Shown here in pieces: positions 8,810-19,100 of a DNA stretch of 51,987 nucleotides; the stretch's first letter is position 1, and each line of letters opens with the position of its first letter. The stretch covers positions 1 to 51,987 of the forward strand of contig URRP01000013.1 in NCBI GenBank assembly GCA_900550375.1, read 5' to 3'. The notes under the pieces were generated by a model. That model was not told the DNA's origin, did no database searches, and was given only the letters and a program-made list of their open reading frames with translations. This DNA comes from an uncultured Alistipes sp. (GTDB lineage Bacteria; Bacteroidota; Bacteroidia; Bacteroidales; Rikenellaceae). Made by a program: the position numbers and the translations under genes.

Positions 8810-10516
8810 TTATTCGGTTTCGCGGTCGATGAGGTGGTAGTCGACGATGTTGTGTACCTCGGTGGAGGTATCGCCCAGCAGCGCGGTCTTGCCCATCTGG
8901 CCGGTCTGTATCTTCACAAAGTCGATGTATTTCAGGTCGGCGGGCCGGCCGTCGAAGGTGCGGGCGTTGCTCAGGCGGAAGAGACAGAACTGCCCGTCGT
9001 AGTCGCTGCGGCCCATATTGTCGGCATAGCCCCAGTCATAGGGCGGAACGACGGTCTGCCCCGACGCATCGACGTACGAGCGATCCAGCAGACGCGTGCC
9101 GTAGAAGGTGCACTGCCCTTCGGGCAGCCACGGCTGGTAGTAGCTTTGCGAGGGGTTCCAGTAGGCGTTATGGTCGATCGTGCCCCCGCCGCCGCGATTG
9201 TCGCGCCAGACGACGGCGGCCTGCGCACGCGTGGGCTGGTAGTAGGTCACCGCATAGTCATAGAGCGTTTCGGGGCTGTCGTACTCCGAACCGGCCAGCT
9301 CGTACCACGTGTCGTTGGGCATACCGTCGCCGTTTTCGTCCTGCGCGACCCAGACGACGCCCGGTTCCGACTGGTAGTCATAGGGGTTGCCGCGGATGGC
9401 CAGATCGACTCCGCCGCCGCTGTTGTCAACGCTGTGGTCGAATCCCGCGACGACGTAGCCGCCCCACGCTCCCAGCGAAATCATGTAGTTTATGTCGAAA
9501 CGCGACTGCGCGTAGGCGCACGCTTCGGCCATTGTCGTGGCAGTGAAGAGCGGGCCGTACATATACCCGCTCACCCACAGCCCGGGCGCAGGCATGTACT
9601 CGTGGACGCGGACGGTTGCTGCACGGCTCGCGGCGTCGGCGGGCCGGTAATAGGCGCCTTCGGCGGGACAGACGTTGACCCGTAGCGTTTGCGAGCGGGT
9701 CGTGTAGCTGTTGCGCATCGTGACCGTCACCTCGTGCGGACCCTCCTCGGCGGCTTCGAAGCGGTATTCGAGCTGCGCTCCGCGCTGCCGCTCCCTGCCG
9801 TCGACCTCCCACGTGTATTCGGCGTCGAAGGCGTTGACGGGGTTCCACCCTTTCAGGCGGATCGTGCGCCCCCGTGCGACGTTGTAGGTCGTCTCGGGGA
9901 ACTCCCACGAGAAGGGCATCTGCTCCGGCGCGAGCACCTCCACAGTGAAGGCAGCCGAATCTTCGCCATCGTCGTTCACGGCGCTGAAGGTCACTTCATA
10001 GCTGCCGCATTCGTGCTGCCGGAAGGTGTACTCCTGTGTTTCGGAGACCGTTTTCCCACCGACCGTCCACTGGAAACGCGCCGTCTGGCCGTTTTCGACG
10101 GCGGGTGCGAGCTTCAGCTCGGCGTCGGCTGCGACGGTGTAGCCCCCGACGGGTTCGATAAGCGTGATGTAGGGCGCTTCGAGCGCATCGACCCGCACGC
10201 GCAGTTCGTCTTCGGCGGCGCCGTAATCGTTCTCGACGTGCAGCGAGAGGTAGTAGAGACCGGGCGTTTCGCGCCGGAAGGTATAGGAGGCTTCGCGGCA
10301 GACCACCTCGCCGTCGCACCTCCATGTGAAGCGCGCCCCCTCGGCGTTGGTGTAGCTCGGGGCGATCACCAGCTCGCGCGCTACCTTCACGCGATAGCGG
10401 GCGTTCTCCTGCTGCTGTTTGATGGTGGGCCGCAGCGCCGAGGTGTCGACTTGCTGCTCGTCCTTGCCGCAGGCGACGGCGAGCAGAGCGGCGAGCAGAA
10501 AAAAGGTCTTTCTCAT
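8810..10516 (-). CDS. PKD-like surface lipoprotein of the B12 operon
   Basis: A 568-residue lipoprotein (MRKTFFLLAALLAVACGK). Three immunoglobulin/PKD-like repeats lie at about residues 35-110, 115-195 and 200-280, each with a pattern such as YTFRRETPGLYYLSLHVEND or YTFRQHECGSYEVTFSAVND. The C-terminal ~270 residues form a separate domain with VWVAQDENGDGMPNDTWYEL and a conserved end, KYIDFVKIQTGQMGKTALLG. Proteins of this build sit next to BtuG-like genes in other Bacteroidales. A role in capturing corrinoids at the cell surface is likely but not proven. It lies 9 bases after the BtuG-like gene. Confidence 0.75.
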   Translation of the reverse strand: MRKTFFLLAALLAVACGKDEQQVDTSALRPTIKQQQENARYRVKVARELVIAPSYTNAEGARFTWRCDGEVVCREASYTFRRETPGLYYLSLHVENDYGAAEDELRVRVDALEAPYITLIEPVGGYTVAADAELKLAPAVENGQTARFQWTVGGKTVSETQEYTFRQHECGSYEVTFSAVNDDGEDSAAFTVEVLAPEQMPFSWEFPETTYNVARGRTIRLKGWNPVNAFDAEYTWEVDGRERQRGAQLEYRFEAAEEGPHEVTVTMRNSYTTRSQTLRVNVCPAEGAYYRPADAASRAATVRVHEYMPAPGLWVSGYMYGPLFTATTMAEACAYAQSRFDINYMISLGAWGGYVVAGFDHSVDNSGGGVDLAIRGNPYDYQSEPGVVWVAQDENGDGMPNDTWYELAGSEYDSPETLYDYAVTYYQPTRAQAAVVWRDNRGGGGTIDHNAYWNPSQSYYQPWLPEGQCTFYGTRLLDRSYVDASGQTVVPPYDWGYADNMGRSDYDGQFCLFRLSNARTFDGRPADLKYIDFVKIQTGQMGKTALLGDTSTEVHNIVDYHLIDRETE

Positions 10517-10525
10517 GACGGTTTC

Positions 10526-11647
10526 CTATTTGAAAGCAAAGGCGCCGGGCAGCATACCCACGCCGAACGAGTCGACGAGTTCTGCACTCTGGCCGGTGTC
10601 GCGGTAGCGGTAGACCACGCCCGGCTGTTCGAAGTCGATGGCGTCGCCCACGTAAATCTCCCCGCTGACGGGGTCGACCGCAAGACCGTAGATTTTGTGT
10701 CGCCGGTCGTTGGGGATAAAGGGCTTGACAGGGGCGTGCGCGGCCGTGACCGACATCTTGCAGATGCCGTCGTTGATGAAGTAGAGCGTATCGCCCGCGC
10801 CGTTGAGGCAGAGTTCCGAGGGGTACTCCTCCTTTTCGAAGGCGAACTCCTGCTCGACGGCCCATGTCGCGGCGTCGATGCGGTAGAGACAAGGTACCGT
10901 CTGTCCGTACTCGCTGCCGGCATAGCCGCCGTCGGTCAGCGCCCACAACTTGCCGTTGCGGTCGACGACGAGTGAGTTGGGTTGGATGCTCCGCAGCTCG
11001 ATTTCGTGTACCACTTTGTCCTGCTCCGTGTCGATGACCAGAATCTTGTTGCTGTACGACCAGCAGTTGACAAAGACCCATTTGTCGTACTGCGCCATCT
11101 GCTCGGTGGAGTTGTAGCTGCCCGTCGACGGGGCCTGACCGGTATAGACGGCCCCTGTCACCTTGCAGGTGCGGGGATTGAAGACGGTGATGTAGGGGCT
11201 GAACAGGTCGGTCACGTAGGCCTTCGTGTCGCTCAGGAAGTGGATGTAGCGCGGTGCGACGATATGGTTGTTCTCGTCGGGGTGCTGGCTGCTCGCCGCT
11301 TCGATTTTCCCTTCGACGCGGAAGGTGTCGGCGTCGATGGCCCAGATCACGCCCGAGTTGTCCATCGGAATGAAGAGCCGTCCTTCGCGCAGAAATGCCG
11401 ACTGGGCCACGTCGCCCAGTTTGGCGCCGTTGGCGCGGTAGAAAACTTCGTTCTGCACGCTGCGTGTTTCGGGGTCGTAGTAGGAGAGGGAGGCGTTTCC
11501 GGCGTTCATATTGCCTTCGCAGAGGCAGAAGACTCCTGCGCTGCCGCCCGTGTCGAAATGCTCTTTTTCGCCCGGGCATGAGCTTTCGCAGGCCGCCAGC
11601 AGCAATGCGGCGCTCCATGCGGCCGCTATGGTTCTGAATCGTATCAT
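10526..11647 (-). CDS. BtuG-like beta-propeller B12-binding surface lipoprotein (DUF5074/YncE-like)
   Basis: A 373-residue lipoprotein (MIRFRTIAAAWSAALLLAAC). It is a beta-propeller of repeated blades such as NSLVVDRNGKLWALTDGG, ELCLNGAGDTLYFIND and IYGLAVDPVSGEIYVGDA. This matches the DUF5074/YncE-like proteins that include BtuG, the Bacteroides surface protein that binds vitamin B12 and caps BtuB. It is the first gene after a cobalamin riboswitch and leads the operon containing the BtuB-like receptor. The open frame extends 12 codons further upstream, but the Met at 11647 starts a proper lipoprotein signal. Confidence 0.85.
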   Translation of the reverse strand: MIRFRTIAAAWSAALLLAACESSCPGEKEHFDTGGSAGVFCLCEGNMNAGNASLSYYDPETRSVQNEVFYRANGAKLGDVAQSAFLREGRLFIPMDNSGVIWAIDADTFRVEGKIEAASSQHPDENNHIVAPRYIHFLSDTKAYVTDLFSPYITVFNPRTCKVTGAVYTGQAPSTGSYNSTEQMAQYDKWVFVNCWSYSNKILVIDTEQDKVVHEIELRSIQPNSLVVDRNGKLWALTDGGYAGSEYGQTVPCLYRIDAATWAVEQEFAFEKEEYPSELCLNGAGDTLYFINDGICKMSVTAAHAPVKPFIPNDRRHKIYGLAVDPVSGEIYVGDAIDFEQPGVVYRYRDTGQSAELVDSFGVGMLPGAFAFK

Positions 11648-11662
11648 ATCGTCGTGCTTCTT

Positions 11663-11747
11663 TGCAGGGTACGGCGGATTCATACGACGGGTGCGGTGAA
11701 ATGGAATCGAAGAGAACAGTGCATTCGGCTCCGGCCCGTACCCCGCA
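11663..11747 (-). promoter_or_regulatory. Possible riboswitch expression-platform hairpin
   Basis: In the leader between the riboswitch and the BtuG-like start codon, bases 11736-11747 (TGCGGGGTACGG on the minus strand) and 11663-11674 (CCGTACCCTGCA) are complementary over 12 positions with one G-U pair. The 3' arm ends about 16 bases before the ATG at 11647. The stem could hide the ribosome-binding region, which would fit translational control by cobalamin. Pairing is read by eye. Confidence 0.5.
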
Positions 11748-11754
11748 GGCGTGA

Positions 11755-11950
11755 ATCCGTATTTCGGGCCGAAAGCAGGTCTTCTGACTTATCCCTTCCG
11801 CGACGCCTTCCCGGTCGAAACCAGTGGCCGAAGTGTGTTGCGGGGTGCATACGCTCCGAAGAACGGATGCCGGAATTTACAGCAGCGGGAACTGTTCGGG
11901 AGTTGCACCCGATTCCCTTTTGATCCGGGCGGAGCGAAAGACCGCTGCGC
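11755..11950 (-). promoter_or_regulatory. Cobalamin (B12) riboswitch
   Basis: On the minus strand the conserved core of the adenosylcobalamin riboswitch is evident: AAAAGGGAATCGGGTGCAA, then TCCCGAACAG and CCCGCTGCTGTAA, the B12-box GGCCACTGG (11821-11829), GGGAAGGCG, and AGTCAGAAGACCTGC (about 11775-11789). It lies in the 5' leader of the BtuG-like gene and should lower expression of the whole four-gene operon when cobalamin is plentiful. The outer limits of the element are approximate. Confidence 0.95.
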
Positions 11951-11970
11951 CGATGGAACTCTCAGCGTTG

Positions 11971-11978
11971 CAAAAGTA
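11971..11978 (-). promoter_or_regulatory. -7 box upstream of the cobalamin riboswitch
   Basis: TACTTTTG on the minus strand fits TAnnTTTG exactly and lies about 20 bases before the riboswitch core. This is where the B12 operon transcript should begin. No clear -33 TTTG is seen. Confidence 0.55.
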
Positions 11979-12010
11979 CGAAGAATTTTTTAGAAAGCGG
12001 CCTTTTCGGT

Positions 12011-12044
12011 AAAAATAGCGGCGGTCTTTTGAAAAGACCGCCGC
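12011..12044 (-). terminator. Terminator of the DUF134-NifX gene
   Basis: GCGGCGGTCTTTT and its exact complement AAAAGACCGCCGC form a perfect hairpin at 12018-12044. On the minus strand it is followed by TATTTTTACC. It lies 27 bases after the stop codon at 12072. Confidence 0.9.
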
Positions 12045-12071
12045 AGAGGGGAGCGGGAGGCTTCGGCTCCG

Positions 12072-12875
12072 TCATCGGGCGATGTGCCAGCCCTCGCCGC
12101 CGTGTTCGGGACAGCTGCCTTCGTGATGATGTGCACAGGCGTCGCCCGAGTCGGAGATCGTGCCGGCCAGATAGGCCGCGACGACCGCCTCGACCGGCCC
12201 GTGACACCCGCGCACGACCGTGATGCCGTTGCGCTGGAGCACGTTGCGGGCGCCGTCGCCCATATTGCCCGCGAGCATTACGGTGACGCCCATGGCGTGA
12301 AGGCGGGGGGCGATGTCGGATTTGCAGCCGCAGCCTGCGGCGGCGGGAAGCGTCTCGCGGCCCGCGATGCGGCGGGCTGCGTCGAGCGTGAAGATCGAGT
12401 AGCATTCGCAGTGGCCGAAATGGTCGTCCACCGCGTCGTTGCGGGTCGGAAGTGCGATTTTTTCCATACTATATACTGTATTCGGTTGATCGATCGTTTC
12501 GAAATTACCTTCATGACGGCAGGCCGGACAACGGGCCGCTTCGGCGTGCGTGCGCCGGCAGTGCGGGCAGCGGTACCAGTGTCCCGGGTGGCTGAAGCGT
12601 CCGCCTTCGATGTGCAGCGGCCGTCCCTCGACGAGCGCGGCGGCGACCGCACGGCGGGCATGGTCGTAGATGCGCGTACAGGTGGGGCGGGAGATCGCCA
12701 TTCGTTCGGCGGCTTCGGCCTGCGTCAGCCCTTCGTGGTCGATGAGCCGGATCGTTTCGTATTCGTCGTAACGGAGCGAAACGGCTTCGGGGGTGTCGCC
12801 GTCCGCACCGATGGGATGCATTCCTGCGACGGCGGGCGGTTGGGCGATGTAACAACATTTTCGGGGACGTGGCAT
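12072..12875 (-). CDS. DUF134 HTH / zinc-ribbon / NifX-like fusion protein
   Basis: A 267-residue soluble protein with three parts. Residues 1-100 match DUF134, a sigma-70-region-4-like helix-turn-helix family (MPRPRKCC, LRYDEYETIRLIDHEGLTQA, MAISRPTCTRIYDHARR). Residues about 110-125 carry a zinc-ribbon pair, YRCPHC and CPAC. Residues about 137-240 are a dinitrogenase iron-molybdenum cofactor (NifX/NafY-like) domain, beginning KIALPTRNDAVDDHFGHC and including MLAGNMGDGARNVL. The tail is rich in His and Cys (CAHHHEGSCPEHGGEGWH). NifX-like domains bind metal clusters, so a metal- or Fe-S-responsive regulator is plausible. No nif genes are nearby. Confidence 0.8.
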   Translation of the reverse strand: MPRPRKCCYIAQPPAVAGMHPIGADGDTPEAVSLRYDEYETIRLIDHEGLTQAEAAERMAISRPTCTRIYDHARRAVAAALVEGRPLHIEGGRFSHPGHWYRCPHCRRTHAEAARCPACRHEGNFETIDQPNTVYSMEKIALPTRNDAVDDHFGHCECYSIFTLDAARRIAGRETLPAAAGCGCKSDIAPRLHAMGVTVMLAGNMGDGARNVLQRNGITVVRGCHGPVEAVVAAYLAGTISDSGDACAHHHEGSCPEHGGEGWHIAR

Positions 12876-13030
12876 CTGTCGGCGGATTTCGTTTCGGCAA
12901 AAATAGTAATTATGAACATAAGTTCAAAATAAATTACAGAAAAAACGCTTTTTTCCGCCGACGGAAGGAACGGCGGCCGGCAGCTAGCTCGAAAGAGGCG
13001 ATCCGTGCGGACGATTTCTTGGGACGGAGG

Positions 13031-13060
13031 TTTGGATATTTTGTAAAAAAAGTATATTTT
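13031..13060 (+). promoter_or_regulatory. Probable promoter of the PUL 1 regulator
   Basis: TTTG at 13031-13034, 18 bases, then TATATTTT at 13053-13060 resembles the Bacteroidetes TTTG-N19-TAnnTTTG promoter with one mismatch. Only 25 bases separate the -7 box from the ATG at 13086, which supports that start over the GTG at 13074. The interval 12876-13030 is otherwise without features. Confidence 0.5.
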
Positions 13061-13085
13061 TATCTTCTAATTTGTGAAGACGCTT

Positions 13086-15952
13086 ATGCCGATCAAGTTC
13101 TTGTATCGTCTGTTCTGCCTTTTTGCCGCGCTGCTTCCGGCAGCGTCGTCGCGTGCCGCCAGCCCGGGTGTGGTCAACCTGCTGCCGTCCGATTATCGGG
13201 CGGCCAACAAGAATTGGGCGGTGGCGGAGGACGATACGGGGACGCTCTATGTCGGCAATGACAAAGGCTTGCTCGAATTCGACGGCCTGCAATGGCGGTT
13301 GTACGAACTGCCCCGCGCCTCGATCGTGCGTTCGGTGGCGCCTTTTTCGCACGACGTGATCTTCACGGGCGGCTTCGAGGAGTTCGGACGCTGGGACCGC
13401 GACGCCTCGGGGGCGCTGCGGTATACGTCGCTCGTACCTGCTCAGCGCAATCCCCGTTTCCCGGACAGCGATTTCTGGAAGATTTATATCACGCCGCAGG
13501 GGGTACTGTTCCAATCGTTTCACGGCATTTATCTGTATGATTACAAGCGTGTCCGCCGCCTGAAGGGAGAGATGAACATGCTCTTTCTGATGCAGGCGGA
13601 CGATGAATTCTGGGTGCAGGAAATGGGCGGCCCGCTCTATCGGATCCGGCAGGAGAAGTTTGAACAACTGCCCGACAGTGAACGGTTTTCGACGACGACC
13701 GTGCGCGTACTGCTGCCGGGACCGCGTGCGGGAGAGTGGATCGTGGGGACGGGTACCGACGGACTGTGGCGCTATGACGGCGAACGGTTCACACCGTGGA
13801 GTCCGGCGCTCTCGGAACGATTCCGGCGGGATGAACTGAACTGCGGCATACGGACGTCGCGCGGCACCTACCTCTTCGGAACGCTTTTCGGCGGCCTGTA
13901 CGAAGCGAACGCCGAGGGAGAGCTGCTCGGCGCGCTTTCGACCGAGAACAGACTGCTCAACAACAGTGTAATGGCGCTCACGGAGGATGCGCAGCAGAAT
14001 GTATGGGTCGCGCTCGACCGGGGGCTTTCACTGCTGATGTTTTGCAGCGGGGTGGATTACCACACTTACAATAAATGGGCGGCAGGGTCGCTCTACGACG
14101 CCTGCCGCTGGCAGGGGAAATTGCTGCTGGCCACCAATCAGGGGGTCTTCACCGTCGACGAGAGTCGCTTGGCGACGGGTGCCGGCCCCTCGGATTTCCG
14201 GCCGGTGGCCGGTCTGAGCGGTCAGGCATGGTCGTTCGATCAGCTCGACGGGCGGCTCTATGTGAGCCACAACACGGGTGTCACGGAACTCCTCCCCGAT
14301 TTTTCGCTGAAACGCCGTTCCGGTATGGGCGGCTACGGATTGCAGCGGGTGAAGCTGGGCGAGAAGAACCGTACCTATTATGCCTCCTATTATAAGCTGC
14401 GGATACTCGACGACGACGGTACGGTGCGCGAGGTCGACGGTCTCGACGAATCGGTCTATCGTATCGAGGCGGATTTTATGCGCAATCTCTGGTTGGAGCA
14501 CCCCTCGAAAGGGGTTTATCGCTGTCGGATGAGCGACGACGGACGGCGTATCGAGGAGCGGACGCTCTACGGCGGCGGTGCGGGTGACGGACTGCCCTAT
14601 AAGCTCCATCTGTTGCGTGTGGGAGGCCGCGTGGCGCTCATGGGCGACGACCGGTTCTTTCGCTACAACGAATATACGGATCGCATCGAAGCGGATACGG
14701 TGCTCGATGCGGCGTTTCACGGGATGGAGGATATCCGCAGCGTGATTCCCTATGCCGACGAAATGTTCTGGGTCATCACCGGCAGCGGCGTCTGGAGACT
14801 GCATTACGACGGCCGGCGTAGCGCGGAGCTGACGCCGTGCGCCGGTATTCCGGTGGATAATATGATTTACGGGTACGAGCAGGTGGCGCGGCTCGACGAT
14901 TCGACCTATCTTTTTTGCGGAGACAACGGCTTCGAACTGGTTGCACCGCAGGCCGTCAATACCCCCCCCTTCCCGTCTCGCCGCTGATTGAGTCGCTTCG
15001 CGCCTCGGGCCGCAGGGATGATGAGACGTGGTTCGATCTCTCAGCAGCAGCGGTCGAGATCCCTCACCAGCACAACTCGGTGACGTTCCGTTATGCGGCC
15101 CGCAGGGGAGCGGTTCCCGGCCTTCGTTTCCGCCACCGACTGGTGGGCATGGAGAGCGTATGGTCGGAATCCGATCGCACGGGCATCGCCGATTACGCCC
15201 GTCTGCCGCAGGGCAGTTACCGCTTCGAGGTCGCCGTGGGCGACACCTTCGGCCGCTGGTCGGAACCCGCTCGTTTCTCATTCGTGATTCTCACGCCTTG
15301 GTATGCTACCGGCTGGGCCTATGCGGGTTATCTGCTGCTCTTGACGGTTACGTTCTATGCTCTTTGGCTGCTGGTGATGCGTTTCTATCGCCGGCGCTAC
15401 CTGCGCCGACTGCGCCTGCAGGAGATCGTCTCGCTGCGACGCACCAATAAGGAACTGCAGCAGCAGATCGAGACGCGCGACGCCGAAATCGTGGCCCAGA
15501 GTTCGACGCTCGTCGGCCGCAACGAGATCATTCTGCGTCTGCGTGATATGGTGAACGACTTCCAGCAGAAGCAGGGCAGCCGCACGACGGCGCCGCTGTG
15601 GCAGAAGATCAATGCCTATGTGAGCCGCAAACTCGATACGGAGAGCGACTGGACGCTGTTCCTCATCAAGTTCGAACAGAAGCACGCTTCCTATTTCCGC
15701 ATCATGAAGGAGCGCTTTCCTGAGCTGACAACCAGTGATTTACGTCTGAGCGCCTGCCTGAAGATGAGTCTTTGTACCAAGGAGATCGCCTCGCTGATGA
15801 GTCTGTCAGTGCGGGCGGTCGAGAACAGCCGTTACCGGCTGCGTAAGAAACTCGGATTGACTTCGGCCCAGAATTTGAACGAATTCCTGTTGCATATCGA
15901 TTCGCAGGAGTCGGAGCCGGAGGATGATGAGAGGCAGACATTCGATTTTTAA
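13086..15952 (+). pseudogene. Frameshifted membrane-spanning PUL regulator (propeller, YYY, LuxR-type HTH)
   Basis: Two reading frames together encode a typical Bacteroidetes one-piece sensor-regulator of about 955 residues. The first frame (to 14987) holds a signal peptide and a periplasmic beta-propeller, with blades such as GTLYVGNDKGLLEFDGLQW. The second frame holds the triple-Tyr (YYY) domain (LPQGSYRFEVAVGDTFGRWS), a transmembrane helix (YAGYLLLLTVTFYALWLLVM), a coiled coil, and a C-terminal LuxR-type HTH (TKEIASLMSLSVRAVENSRY). The break is at a run of eight C at 14962-14969. Nine C would join the frames as NTPPLPVSPLIESL. The propeller presumably senses a glycan fragment and the HTH controls the susC operon 230 bases downstream. 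The defect could be genuine, phase-variable, or a read error. Confidence 0.85.
14962..14969 (+). repeat. C8 homopolymer at the regulator frameshift
   Basis: A run of eight C between ACA-rich coding sequence and TTCCCG marks the exact point where the regulator reading frame breaks. Adding one C restores a continuous protein through the YYY and HTH domains. Homopolymers of this length are prone both to slipped-strand mutation in vivo and to length errors in sequencing. Confidence 0.8.
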
Positions 15953-16075
15953 TCTGTTGATATTTAATTATTTCATTGTTCTTTGAGAGGTAATTGAGAG
16001 GCATGGAAAGAGTCTTTTTGGGGGTTGGAGTAGTCAAAATGTAGCTGCTTTTCCCTGTGATTTTCCCGAACCTTT

Positions 16076-16083
16076 TAATTTTG
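16076..16083 (+). promoter_or_regulatory. -7 box of the PUL 1 susC operon
   Basis: TAATTTTG fits TAnnTTTG exactly and lies 100 bases before the SusC start codon at 16183, a usual leader length for PUL transcripts. A -33 TTTG at the right distance is not clear, as expected for a regulator-dependent promoter. The remaining sequence of 15953-16182 is AT-richer than the genes and shows no reading frame. Confidence 0.45.
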
Positions 16084-16182
16084 TTTTCGTAAAACTTTCC
16101 CGGGCGGCGTTTTGCCGGATTCCGTTCTGCCTTTTCGGCGAAGTCGTAGCGCCCCTAATAGAAACATAAACCTAAAATTACA

Positions 16183-19100
16183 ATGAAAAAGAATCGACCA
16201 AAGAGTTGCGGCGCAAGCCACTTCTTGTTAAAGGCGTTTGTATCGGTCGTTCTGCTGCTCTTCGCCTCCATTTCGGGCGTCTTCGCACAGAATACGATAG
16301 ACGTAACGGGTAAAGTCATCGATGCAGACGGACAGCCTGTTGTAGGAGCCAGTGTCGTGGTCGTCGGAACGTACACGGGTACGACAACGGGCGCGGACGG
16401 CGGCTTCGCGCTGAAGGCTCGCGAAGGAGAAGAGCTGGAAGTCTCATTTATAGGTATGACCACCCAGCGCGTACCCGTATCGGCAGCGCCGGTTACGGTG
16501 AGACTCGAGAACGAATCGACGATGATCGAGCAGGCGGTAGTCATCGGTTACGGTACGGCCAAGAAGCGCGACCTGACGGGATCGATCGTCAACGTCGATG
16601 CCGCGACGATCGCCAACCGTCCTTCGTCGAATCCGCTGGCCTCGTTGCAGGGCCGTGTGGCCGGTGTACAGATCACCAACTCGGGCCGCGCCGGACAGGA
16701 TCCCGAGATCCGTATCCGCGGTACGAACTCGATCAACGGTTTCGCTCCCCTCTACGTGGTGGACGGAATGTTTACCGACAACATCAACTACCTCAATTCG
16801 AACGATATCGAATCGTTCGAGATTCTGAAAGACCCCTCGTCGCTGGCCATCTTCGGCGTGCGCGGCGCCAACGGCGTGATTATCGTCACGACCAAACGCG
16901 CCAAACTGGGACAGACGGTGGTGAACGTCAACCAGTCGGTGGGCGTGAAGCATGTGGGACACCGCATGTCGCTGACCAACGGTCCCCAGTTCAAGGAGTT
17001 GTACAACGAGCAGCTTTCGAATATGGGCGGCGATCCGTTTGACTACACCCATTATCAGGCCAACACCGATTGGCAGGACGCCATCTTCCAGAACGCCATG
17101 ATCAGCCAGACGACGGCCAGCATCATGGGTGCCAACGAGAAGAGCAACTTCTATCTGGGCGTGGGATATACCTACGAGCAGGGCAGCATCCAGAAGGAGG
17201 AGATGCAGAAGGTGACCGTCAATTTCAGCGACGAATACAAGATGAAGGAGTGGCTCAAGTTCGGCGTGCAGATGAACGGCGCCTACATGCTGCCGGCCGA
17301 TGCGAAGAACGTGACCGGCGCCATCCATGCGGCTCCGATCTCGCCCATCTACGACACGGCCACGGGCGGATACTATCAGCTGCCTTCGTTCCAGAGTTCG
17401 CAGATCTCTAACCCGATGATCGATATCGAGGAGTTCGCCGCCCACAACAAGGCGCAGAACTACCGGTTCGCCGGCAATGTCTACGGCGAGATCAATTTCC
17501 TGTCCGAGTTGAAGTTCCGTGCCGCTTTCTCGATCGATTATCTTTCGAACAATTCGCGGCAGTTTTCGCCCGTGAAGTACGAGTACGATCCCAATCTGGG
17601 AACGATCAATCCCCGCAGTCAGTCGGAGAGTCTCTCGCAGACCAAGAGCAATACGCTCAATGCACAGCAGGATTATATTCTCACCTATGCCAAAACGTTC
17701 GCCGAGAAGCACGATCTGACGCTCATGGCCGGTCTGACGACCAACTTCACCAGCTACGAGGAGCTGGTCGGCGGCCGCAGCCAAAACATAAATACGGCAG
17801 ACATCGTTATTCCGAACGATCCCGACAAGTGGTGGATCTCGTCGATCGGCGATATCGCATCGGCGACCAACAGCGGCGCGCAGTACCGCAAATTCACAAT
17901 GTCGTATCTGTTCCGGGCTCTCTACAACTACAATCGCCGTTATCTGCTCAACTTCTCGTTCCGCCGCGACGGCGCGTCGGTGTTCCGCAATACGGGAAAT
18001 ACGTGGGATAACTTCTATTCGATCGGCGCCGGCTGGATTATGTCCGAGGAGAACTTCATGCGCAATCAGGATGTGATCGACTACCTGAAGATCAAGGGTT
18101 CGTACGGCGTGCTGGGTAATCAGAACATCGGCACGGCCGGCGGTAACTATCCTTCGTTCCCGACGCTCAACTCCTCGAACGCCATCTTCGGCGACAACAT
18201 CATTTCGTCGTATTCGCAGGCCTATCTGGTGACGGACCTGCGCTGGGAGAAGACCAAGGCGTGGGAAGTGGGCTTCGAGATGCAGCTGCTCGGACAGCGT
18301 TTGCGCATCGAGCCGACCTATTACAGCAAGAAGACGGAGAACCTGATCTGCTACCTCGAAAAGTTCATGGGTGCACAGGACGGTCTGATCAACTCCGGCT
18401 CGATCCGCAACCGAGGCTTCGAACTTTCGGGTTCGTGGAGCGACAAGATCGGCGAAGATTTCCGTTACACCGTTTCGGCCAACCTGACCACGATCAACAA
18501 CAAGGTGCTGACCTTGGGTAAAACCTACTATCAGGGCGACAAGAGCGTCGCCGTGTCGGAACCGGGCAAACCGATCGGTTATTTCTACGGGTACGAGGTC
18601 GAGGGCGTCTATCAGAACAAGGCCGACATCGCCGTTTCGCCCGAAAATACGCTGGCGGCTGTCGCTCCGGGCGATTTGAAGTTCCGCGACGTGACGGGCG
18701 ACGGCAAGATCACGGAGGCCGACCGAACGATGATCGGCAACCCTACTCCCGACTTCACCTACGGTTATTCGATCAATCTGCAATACAAGAATTTCGATCT
18801 GGGCATCGATTTCCAAGGCGTTTACGGCAACGAGATTTTCAACACGAGCTTCCTGTCGGCCTATGCGCAGTATAACTACCACTCCAAACGTCTGGGACGC
18901 TGGAACGGTGCGGGCACCTCGAACTGGGAGCCGATTCTCGACTCGTCGCGCGCTACGCAGATGATGAATTCGAGTTACTTCATCGAGGACGGCAGCTATC
19001 TGCGTCTGAAGAACATTCAGCTGGGTTACAACTTCAGCGATCGGATTCTCAAGAAGATCCGTCTCAAGGCGCTGCGTGTGTTCATGAACATCGACAATCT

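Noticed and set aside
9996..11618. A 540-codon minus-strand frame across the BtuG-like and PKD-like genes
   Set aside because: It runs in another frame of the same strand through two well-supported lipoprotein genes and reads as Arg-rich nonsense.
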